From Solirubrobacterales bacterium (GTDB lineage: Bacteria > Actinomycetota > Thermoleophilia > Solirubrobacterales > Solirubrobacteraceae): a stretch of 5,983 nucleotides of DNA. The stretch lies in the NCBI GenBank assembly GCA_003151895.1, contig PLYX01000049.1, positions 1 to 5,983 of the forward strand, in the 5' to 3' direction. Positions within the stretch are counted from its first letter, which is position 1; every line of letters starts with the position of its first letter. This document shows, piece after piece, positions 1 to 4,570 of the stretch. The notes under the pieces are model-generated. The model was given only the letters and a program-made list of their open reading frames with translations, did not search any database and had not been told where the DNA came from. Both the position numbers and the translations under genes were made by a program.

Positions 1-36
1 GCCCACCTGCCGCTCCCCGCAAGCCCCTCGGGCAAG

Positions 37-1068
37 TCAGCTGACATTGATGATACCCGCGGGTCCTTTGAGCAGTCGTCCAAACACCTGACCGGGTATC
101 TCGCTCGCGCGCTCTGATGGCACGGCCACGATCAGTCCCCCCGAGGTGGTCGCGTCGGCCAGCAGCCACCGCTGCCAGTCAGCCACATCGGCAGCGAAGT
201 TCGTGAACGTTGCTGCCCAGTCAGCCACTCGCCGGGTGCCACCAGAGATCGCCTCCTCGCGCGCGAGCAGCTGTGCGACGCCGGGCAGCGCGGGCACCGC
301 GTCGGCGCTCACCTCAGCGCAGAGACCACTCTCACGCGCAATCGCGTGCAGGTGCCCGAGCAGCCCGAAGCCGGTCACGTCCGCCGCCGCGTGCGCGCCA
401 GCCTCAAGCGCGCACGAGCTGGCGCTTTGATTGAGCGTGCTCATCACCTCGACGGCCTGCGCGAGAAGCTCCGGCGGCACCTCCCCATGCTTGGCCATCG
501 TCGCGATCGCGCCTGTCCCAAGGGGCTTTGTCAGGACAAGCACATCGCCGTGCCTGGCGCCACTGTTGGCGAGCATGTGGCCGGGGTCGATCGTGCCGGT
601 CACGGCGAGCCCGAACTTCGGCTCGGGGTCCTCGATCGAGTGCCCGCCCACAAGCGGCGTCTCGGCCTCGTTGAGCACCCGCAGCGCGCCGTCGAGCATG
701 GACTTCAGGATCTCGCTGCCGAGGCGCTCCAGCGGGAAGGCGAGGATGCTCAGCGCAGACAGCGGCGTGCCGCCCATCGCGTAGACGTCCGACAGTGCGT
801 TCGCGGCGGCGATCGCTCCAAAGGCGTGCGGGTCGTCGACGATCGGCGTGAAGAAGTCGACCGTATGCACCAGCGCGAGCTTGTCGCTGAGTCTGATCAC
901 GGCGGCGTCGTCGGCCGTTTCGATCCCAACCAGGACACGCTCGTCACGCGGCAGCTCCAGGTCGTCCAGCAGCGCGTGCAGATCGGCGGCGGGAAGCTTG
1001 CAGCCGCAGCCGGCGCCGCGCGAGAGCGAGGTGAGCCGTGGGGAGGGCATGGTCGTGGCAGTGTTCAT
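37..1068 (-). CDS. selD: Selenide, water dikinase (selenophosphate synthetase) SelD
   Basis: SelD uses ATP and selenide to make selenophosphate, the selenium donor for selenocysteinyl-tRNA and for 2-selenouridine in tRNA; it is cytosolic. The 343-residue product matches the usual length (E. coli 347) and aligns end to end from memory. The glycine-rich N-terminal motif GAGCGCK gives Cys21, Cys23 and Lys24, matching the essential E. coli Cys17 and Lys20. Metal/ATP aspartates are visible at D53/D54 (ETADDAAV), D71 (TVDFF), D94 (NALSD) and D230 (DVTGFG); GGHSIEDPEP (141-150) and TSGG (308-311) are further family motifs. The catalytic residue is Cys, not selenocysteine, so no recoding is needed. 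I chose the ATG at 1066-1068, preceded by AGGCGAG; a longer version from a TTG at 1119 would run through the likely promoter and add a non-conserved arginine-rich leader. No selA, selB or selC is in the window. The gene is divergent from the PKD gene. Confidence 0.97.
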   Translation of the reverse strand: MNTATTMPSPRLTSLSRGAGCGCKLPAADLHALLDDLELPRDERVLVGIETADDAAVIRLSDKLALVHTVDFFTPIVDDPHAFGAIAAANALSDVYAMGGTPLSALSILAFPLERLGSEILKSMLDGALRVLNEAETPLVGGHSIEDPEPKFGLAVTGTIDPGHMLANSGARHGDVLVLTKPLGTGAIATMAKHGEVPPELLAQAVEVMSTLNQSASSCALEAGAHAAADVTGFGLLGHLHAIARESGLCAEVSADAVPALPGVAQLLAREEAISGGTRRVADWAATFTNFAADVADWQRWLLADATTSGGLIVAVPSERASEIPGQVFGRLLKGPAGIINVS

Positions 1069-1091
1069 CGCGTCTCGCCTGTGGCGGGCGA

Positions 1092-1119
1092 AGGCTACAC
1101 GCTCTGCGGGGCCTCGCAA
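1092..1119 (-). promoter_or_regulatory. Candidate sigma-70-type promoter of selD
   Basis: Read on the minus strand, a -35-like TTGCGA (1114-1119) and a -10-like TAGCCT (1092-1097) are separated by 16 bases. Transcription would begin near 1085, giving a leader of about 17 bases that contains the AGGCGAG ribosome site before the ATG at 1068. The match is partial (4/6 and 3/6 to consensus, with the key T, A and final T of the -10 present). It supports the shorter SelD start. Confidence 0.4.
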
Positions 1120-1129
1120 ACGCGTGTAC

Positions 1130-1143
1130 TAGTCTCCGCCCGC
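1130..1143 (+). promoter_or_regulatory. Candidate -10 box for leaderless expression of the PKD gene
   Basis: TAGTCT (1130-1135) fits the actinobacterial -10 pattern TANNNT and lies exactly 8 bases before the ATG at 1144. The intervening bases CCGCCCGC contain no purine-rich ribosome site, nor do the 20 bases further upstream. Transcription would therefore start at or next to the A of the start codon, giving a leaderless mRNA. I see no convincing -35 box. Confidence 0.4.
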
Positions 1144-2247
1144 ATGAGACCGGGACGCACAGCAGCCATCGCGGCCGCCGGGGTCGTGCTCTGTGCGATC
1201 GCCCCGGCCGAGTCCCTCGCGCACGCGCGCGCGTCATCTCCCCCAGCTGCACTCGACGCCCGCGTGACGGGCACGTTCCAGATGCTCGCCCGTGTCACCG
1301 TCGCAAAGAACGTGCGCGGAGAGCACGTCGGTCAGTCGCTTAAACGGCGCTGGCTCATCTCCCCGCGGTCATGCACGGGAAACGTCTGCCAGACGCTCGA
1401 CCTGGATCGCGAACGCAGCGCCGGCATCGACGAATCGCTCACGCTTCATCGTGTGGCTACCGGCACATACGCCGGTAGCGGCAGCTTCTACGTCGCGCTC
1501 AAGTGTAAGCACAAGACCTACCCGCACGGCAGTCGGGCCCCGTACCGCATCACGCTCACCGTCAGCAGCGCCGTGAGCGTGCAGGAGATCGCGTTCGCTC
1601 GAGGAATCACCGCCACCTACCAAAACTCCAAACGCTCTGACAGGACTCCGTGTGTACTTGGGAGGAGCCACGACGCGGCGCGCTACACGGGCAACGCGAC
1701 GTCCGCGATCCCCCCACCCCCCGTCGCGTCGTTCTCGACACAGGTAGACGGCGCCACCGACAGCGCCGCGTTCACCGACACCTCTACTTCCCCTCCGGGT
1801 GGCGCGCAGATCGTCTCGACCCAGTGGAGTTTCGGAGATCCAGCCTCCGGCGCCGGCGACAGCTCGATCGCAGCCGCACCGTCGCATCAATTCTCCGGGC
1901 CCGGCGTCTACACGGTCACGCTCACCGTCACCGACGCGAACGGACTGTCCTCGACGACCACACAGCCCGTCACCGCGCCCGGCCCACCGACGGCCGCGTT
2001 CGCGTCCGCGCGCAACGGCTCAACAAGCACGTTCTCGTTCACCGACCAGTCCGCCCCGGGGATCGGCGCAGTGCCGATCACGAGCTGGAGCTGGCAGTTC
2101 GGCGACCCCGCCTCGGGTCCCGCCAACCAGTCAACGCTGCAGGACCCGACCCACGAATTCAGCCAGCCAGGCGCCTATCAAGTGACGCTCACCATCACCG
2201 ACGCTGACGGCTTGACATCGATGACCACGCGCCAGGTCACGCTCTAG
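1144..2247 (+). CDS. Secreted protein with two C-terminal PKD domains
   Basis: This 367-residue protein is probably exported. Residues 1-28 form a Sec-type signal peptide: Arg-rich start (MRPGR), hydrophobic AAIAAAGVVLCAIAPA and a likely cleavage after SLAHA. The VVLC sequence lacks the small residue a lipobox needs before Cys, so it does not look like a lipoprotein. Residues about 31-185 are an unrecognised, probably beta-rich domain with Cys at 77, 82, 121 and 170, which could form two disulphides. Residues about 194-277 and 283-367 are PKD domains, each with the hallmark W-x-FGDP (WSFGDP at 228, WQFGDP at 317) and a closing strand YTVTLTVTDANG or YQVTLTITDADG. PKD folds are extracellular immunoglobulin-like modules used in binding or as spacers. 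There is no sorting signal, transmembrane anchor or catalytic domain. The ATG at 1144 is chosen because it begins the signal peptide; the same frame is open far upstream only because it lies opposite selD. Confidence 0.85.
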   Translation: MRPGRTAAIAAAGVVLCAIAPAESLAHARASSPPAALDARVTGTFQMLARVTVAKNVRGEHVGQSLKRRWLISPRSCTGNVCQTLDLDRERSAGIDESLTLHRVATGTYAGSGSFYVALKCKHKTYPHGSRAPYRITLTVSSAVSVQEIAFARGITATYQNSKRSDRTPCVLGRSHDAARYTGNATSAIPPPPVASFSTQVDGATDSAAFTDTSTSPPGGAQIVSTQWSFGDPASGAGDSSIAAAPSHQFSGPGVYTVTLTVTDANGLSSTTTQPVTAPGPPTAAFASARNGSTSTFSFTDQSAPGIGAVPITSWSWQFGDPASGPANQSTLQDPTHEFSQPGAYQVTLTITDADGLTSMTTRQVTL

Positions 2248-2690
2248 CTGTCGAATGCGAGCGTGCCAAGCACGGCGCTAAGCTCCTTGGCCAGTCGTTC
2301 GGGACGCTTGCCCGCCGGCCGGATCACCGCGTACAGACAGAAGGGGCGCCCTGAGTCGGTGAAGAAGCGCTGACATCCGAGCTGCCCGCCGCGCGTGACC
2401 TGAAGCTGAGCGGATCCGAAATCGTGCGCTCTTAGCGCCGCAGGCCGTCCCACAGCGGCAAACAGGCCAACCCCGGGTCGCACCACCGCATCGCTGCGGT
2501 ACTCGACGAGCGCGGCAAACGCGTCGTCGGAGCGCATACGACCCGTCGCTGCCGCGCCGAAGTCGCCATCCTTCTCCCTCAGCGCGAACGTCGCAACATG
2601 CAGCACGGGCGCGGCATCCTCGCGGCGGAAGATCCGCGCCTCCCAGCCCTGCGGAGCGTCGATCGAAAGGCCGTGACCGGTGACCCTCAT
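2244..2690 (-). CDS. Conserved-looking soluble protein of unknown function, last gene of the redox operon
   Basis: A 148-residue protein I do not recognise by name. It has no signal peptide or membrane segment. The N-terminus (SIDAPQGWEARIF) and C-terminus (FCLYAVIRPAGKRPERLAKELSAVLGTLAF) resemble small alpha/beta proteins of the PsbP/DcrB-like type, which open with a 'x-hP-GW' strand and close with a helix followed by 'TL-F'; this is only a weak resemblance. Two cysteines (in GCQRFF and PFCLY) lie near the C-terminus. The start ATG at 2688-2690 shares ATGA with the stop of the upstream membrane-protein gene, so translation is probably coupled; an open frame extending up to 3014 is just the antisense-like shadow of that gene. 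The TAG stop overlaps the TAG of the convergent PKD gene in one CTAG (2244-2247). Confidence 0.8.
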   Translation of the reverse strand: MRVTGHGLSIDAPQGWEARIFRREDAAPVLHVATFALREKDGDFGAAATGRMRSDDAFAALVEYRSDAVVRPGVGLFAAVGRPAALRAHDFGSAQLQVTRGGQLGCQRFFTDSGRPFCLYAVIRPAGKRPERLAKELSAVLGTLAFDS

Positions 2691-3271
2691 GCGACCCACA
2701 CAATCACGAGCGCTGCCAAAAGCAACTCGCCGACAGGCGTCGCGCGCCGCACGTAAAGTTCGAGCGCGCCAAGCCTGCGGTGCAGCTCGACCAGGCTCTC
2801 GCCGTCGCGTGCCTCGCGCGCGGGCAGGAGCGACATCGCCCTGACGACGCCGAACACAGCGCCGATCGCCGCGCCGATCGCCGGATCGCCACACAGGAAA
2901 GCGACGGCGCCAGTCGCGTAGATCGCCGCGGAGGTCACGATCGTGGCGACGCCCACACCGAGTTGGGCTCCGAACGCGACGCCATAGACCCAGCCTCGGT
3001 AACGCGTCAGCCAATCCTCGTTGACCTGCCGCCGTGTCGTGGGAAGACGCCCGCGCAGCGGCGTCGCGTCATAGAGCAGCGCGACCCCCAGCGCCACGAG
3101 CAGCGCGAGCGTACGCCAAGCCGTACCGCCCGGGAGCAGCGAGCCGCCCGCCGCCGCGCCGCCGCCCGCCGCCGCGCCCGCGATGATCGCGCCGATCGCG
3201 AACGCCGTCGCGGTTACGTTCCATGAGAATCCACGGCTCCGCTCACCGAGCGGAGTGATGCTGGACAGCAT
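2687..3271 (-). CDS. Polytopic membrane protein of the thioredoxin operon
   Basis: A 194-residue inner-membrane protein with about five or six hydrophobic stretches: roughly residues 18-43, 52-67, 95-127 (long enough for two short passes), 131-148 and 177-193. A conserved-looking loop, RRQVNEDWLTRYRGWVYG (80-97), precedes the third stretch. The pattern and the operon position next to a TlpA-like protein recall half-size DsbD/CcdA-type electron carriers, but no paired membrane cysteines are present (a single Cys at 127), so that role is unproven and the thiol-relay chemistry of CcdA is not supported. The start ATG (3269-3271) has a GAGG ribosome site 7 bases upstream that overlaps the stop codon of the preceding microprotein. 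Residues 32-43 are GAAAGG repeated twice, encoded by a perfect 18-base tandem duplication. The stop overlaps the next gene by ATGA. Confidence 0.85.
   Translation of the reverse strand: MLSSITPLGERSRGFSWNVTATAFAIGAIIAGAAAGGGAAAGGSLLPGGTAWRTLALLVALGVALLYDATPLRGRLPTTRRQVNEDWLTRYRGWVYGVAFGAQLGVGVATIVTSAAIYATGAVAFLCGDPAIGAAIGAVFGVVRAMSLLPAREARDGESLVELHRRLGALELYVRRATPVGELLLAALVIVWVA
3143..3178. repeat. Perfect 2 x 18-bp in-frame tandem duplication
   Basis: The 18-base unit GCCGCCCGCCGCCGCGCC occurs at 3143-3160 and again without any change at 3161-3178. It is in frame with the membrane-protein gene and encodes GAAAGG twice (residues 32-43) at the end of its first hydrophobic segment. Pure G/C sequence of this kind is prone to replication slippage, so copy number may vary between strains. 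Confidence 0.85.
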
Positions 3272-3280
3272 CGACTGGCC

Positions 3281-3358
3281 TCAGGGAGACCACGCCGCCC
3301 GAACGGCGCCGAGGATCGCCAGCATGCAGCCAACAACCGCGAAGTCCAGCCCGCTCAC
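3281..3358 (-). CDS. 25-residue membrane microprotein between the thioredoxin-like and membrane-protein genes
   Basis: A short frame fills most of the gap between two operon genes. It starts with GTG at 3356-3358, which shares the four bases GTGA with the stop of the thioredoxin-like gene, and ends in a TGA (3281-3283) that forms part of the TGAGG ribosome site of the next gene, 9 bases before that ATG. The peptide reads MSGLDFAVVG, CMLAILGAV, RAAWSP: a 14-16 residue hydrophobic core containing one Cys, ended by Arg and Trp, as in a single-pass membrane peptide. Its ends fit the neighbouring genes exactly, as expected for translational coupling. I do not recognise a family. It could be a subunit or stabiliser of the adjacent membrane protein. 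A chance frame of 26 codons is possible in DNA this GC-rich, so the case rests on the junctions and the hydrophobic pattern. Confidence 0.55.
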   Translation of the reverse strand: MSGLDFAVVGCMLAILGAVRAAWSP

Positions 3359-4077
3359 GCCCGCTCACCGGCGCCCGGCACGTTTCCCGCAGGGTAGAGG
3401 CTCGGGTGACCCGCGGTGATGCCGGCCGCGGCAAGCGTGTCCTCGGCTCGCCCGGCACGCTCGCTGGTCGTACGCACCCGCGACGGAGCACCCTCCGCGC
3501 CAGCGACGGAGCCGTCAGACACCGCCTGCTCGACCATCGAGACGATCTGCTCCCAGCTCGCTGCCGTTCCACGGCCGGCGATCCGTCCCGAGCCGCCATC
3601 GACGAGCACGAAATGCGGCGACGCCGGGACGGCGTAATCGCCCCAAGCCGCGGTTGACATCAGCACCTCGCGCGCGCGAGGCGCCAGCTCACGCAGGCTC
3701 GTCATGCTCTCCTGGTCCGGGCCCTTGGCCACAATCACCAGCCGGGCGTCGGCAGGAATCCGAGCATCCTGGTCCAGACTCTCCCACAGCGGTCCGCACG
3801 CGGCACATCCGCTGCTCAGGAACGCCAGCAACGTCGTCGGCGAGCCGGCCCCGAGCCTTACCTTGACCGAGTCACCTGTAAGCGTCTCGCCCACGATGTC
3901 AAACGCAGCGGTGCCGGTAGAGATCATCCGCTCCGGCACGCTTCGCCCCTCAACATCGCCCCCCTCGATGGCTGCCAGCCTCCGAAGAATCTCCGCATGA
4001 CTGCGCAGAAGGCCCACGACGAACAGCACTACGAGCGCCAGGAGCACTGTCTCAAGCACCAGCAGCACGGTAGTCAC
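3355..4077 (-). CDS. Membrane-anchored thioredoxin-fold protein (TlpA/MauD-like)
   Basis: A 240-residue protein with one N-terminal membrane anchor (about residues 3-24, LLVLETVLLALVVLFVVGLL) followed by LRSHAEILRRL and an extracytoplasmic thioredoxin-like domain (about 55-190). The redox site is SSGCAACGPLW, with Cys91 and Cys94, and the cis-proline loop is ASPHFVLVD (Pro154). Such proteins reduce or isomerise disulphides outside the membrane, for example in cytochrome c or quinohaem enzyme maturation; methylamine dehydrogenase accessory MauD is the closest type from memory. The C-terminal tail (about 190-240) is an extension ending near GHPSLYP, typical of actinobacterial relatives as I recall. 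A GTG at 4087-4089 would add four residues; I prefer the GTG at 4075-4077 because a TANNNT box sits 8 bases before it and neither start has a ribosome site. First gene of the four-gene operon; no mau structural genes are in view. Confidence 0.88.
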   Translation of the reverse strand: MTTVLLVLETVLLALVVLFVVGLLRSHAEILRRLAAIEGGDVEGRSVPERMISTGTAAFDIVGETLTGDSVKVRLGAGSPTTLLAFLSSGCAACGPLWESLDQDARIPADARLVIVAKGPDQESMTSLRELAPRAREVLMSTAAWGDYAVPASPHFVLVDGGSGRIAGRGTAASWEQIVSMVEQAVSDGSVAGAEGAPSRVRTTSERAGRAEDTLAAAGITAGHPSLYPAGNVPGAGERA

Positions 4078-4091
4078 GGTTCGACACACTA
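4078..4091 (-). promoter_or_regulatory. Candidate -10 box for leaderless expression of the thioredoxin operon
   Basis: On the minus strand TAGTGT (4091-4086) matches TANNNT and is followed by 8 bases (GTCGAACC) and then the GTG at 4077. This is the same geometry as upstream of the PKD gene. If it is the promoter, the alternative GTG at 4089 lies inside the -10 box and cannot be the start. Confidence 0.3.
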
Positions 4092-4120
4092 CCGGCGTGG
4101 TGCCCTAGTTTGCGTATTGC

Positions 4121-4136
4121 GCGAGCAGCAGCTCGC
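4121..4136. repeat. Perfect inverted repeat upstream of the thioredoxin operon
   Basis: GCGAGC (4121-4126) and GCTCGC (4131-4136) are perfect complements around the 4-base loop AGCA. The element lies about 45 bases upstream of the operon start, where a repressor or activator could bind relative to the proposed -10 box. It could equally be a hairpin left from an older transcription unit; there is no T-run on either side. Confidence 0.35.
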
Positions 4137-4279
4137 ACCTGCTTTCTGCTCAAGGCGAGCGCGTTCGGACCGTCGCCCCAGACGCCTGGATGGGACGAAC
4201 TGTGAGAGCCGGGGTCACGTCTTGCTTGGCCGCTCCCTTCCACGAAGAGCGGAAGCCGGTTCTGGCGTGCCCGATCGCC

Positions 4280-4378
4280 TTAGACGGCGACCAGCGCCGG
4301 GATCAGCTCGCGCGCGTAGACCTCCATGCCCCCGGTCTCGCCGGGCACGAGGAAGATCAGGTTCAGGCCGATGTGCAT
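4280..4378 (-). pseudogene. N-terminal fragment of a GT4-family glycosyltransferase
   Basis: From an ATG at 4376-4378 the frame reads MHIGLNLIFL followed by VPGETGGMEVYARELIPAL and stops at TAA (4280-4282) after 32 codons. This is the canonical start of GT4 (glycosyltransferase family 4, GT-B fold) enzymes: the first beta strand, then the PGExGGMExYxREL loop and helix of the acceptor-binding domain. Full-length members have roughly 350-400 residues, including a C-terminal donor-binding domain with an E-x7-E motif, none of which follows here in any frame down to 4090. It is therefore a truncated remnant. No ribosome site precedes the ATG; TAGCCT lies 10 bases upstream and may be a surviving -10 box. 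The family assignment is from recognition of the motif. Confidence 0.7.
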
Positions 4379-4453
4379 CGCGCGGTGGAGGCTAACGGAG
4401 GATGTGCAAGGCTCCCGTGCGCTTGAGCCGGGAACGCCGTCGGCGTGCACCTG

Positions 4454-4540
4454 GGCTTGGGCATCTCGTTCAGCGACCGTGGCGCCCGCGAGCTCAGGGG
4501 CGTGCCCGGCGAGTGGCGCCTGTTCGCGGCGGACCAAGTC
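4454..4540 (+). pseudogene. C-terminal fragment of a class III adenylate/guanylate cyclase-type protein
   Basis: In the plus-strand frame that is open from 4427 to a TAG at 4613-4615, residues encoded here read GLGISFSDRG then ARELRGVPGEWRLFAADQV. This matches the conserved end of many actinobacterial proteins with a class III cyclase domain, where the last strand pair reads 'F-DRG-x3-L[KR]GVPG-W-L[FY]'. There is no start codon or catalytic core (metal-binding aspartates, substrate-specifying Lys/Thr) upstream: the frame meets a TGA at 4424-4426 and the sequence before it is unrelated. The original stop codon also seems lost, since the frame runs on into the 3' end of the opposing nucleotidyltransferase gene. 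It is a non-functional relic of about 27 codons. Confidence 0.65.
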
Positions 4541-4545
4541 GAGGC

Positions 4546-4562
4546 GCCGGCCAGCAGCCGGC
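4546..4562 (-). terminator. GC hairpin just downstream of the nucleotidyltransferase gene
   Basis: GCCGGC at 4546-4551 and 4557-4562 pair across a 5-base loop, beginning 8 bases after the TGA of the nucleotidyltransferase gene (4571-4573). The six pairs are all G-C. No T-run follows, so it would be a weak or Rho-assisted terminator at best; such U-less hairpins are common at actinobacterial gene ends. Confidence 0.3.
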
Positions 4563-4570
4563 TACGTCGA

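Noticed and set aside
1..36. Possible start of a gene or tRNA-Sec downstream of selD on the minus strand
   Set aside because: A TTG frame (LPEGLRGERQVG) exists but has no ribosome site, and the 36 bases do not show the acceptor or T-arm of tRNA-Sec; too little sequence to assign.
1069..1119. N-terminal extension of SelD from a TTG at 1119
   Set aside because: The added residues are not part of the SelD family, a ribosome site precedes the ATG at 1068, and the extension overlaps the promoter candidate.
346..1143. Long plus-strand open frame continuous with the PKD gene
   Set aside because: It lies opposite selD and reads as Arg-rich low-complexity sequence; the signal peptide begins at 1144, so this is a GC-rich shadow.
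1177..1200. Lipoprotein signal in the PKD protein
   Set aside because: The Cys at residue 17 is preceded by VVL, not by the small residue required at the -1 position of a lipobox.
2691..3014. N-terminal extension of the 148-residue protein
   Set aside because: It overlaps the membrane-protein gene in another frame, is strongly Arg-rich, and the ATGA junction gives a natural start at 2690.
4052..4243. Minus-strand frame upstream of the thioredoxin operon as the rest of the glycosyltransferase
   Set aside because: None of the three frames after the TAA at 4280 gives GT4-like sequence; the frame is Arg/Ser-rich and unremarkable.
4190..4426. Plus-strand frame in the scar region as part of the cyclase gene
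   Set aside because: It is in the same frame as the cyclase tail but shows no cyclase motif and ends at a TGA; it lies opposite the glycosyltransferase fragment and reads as a shadow of it.
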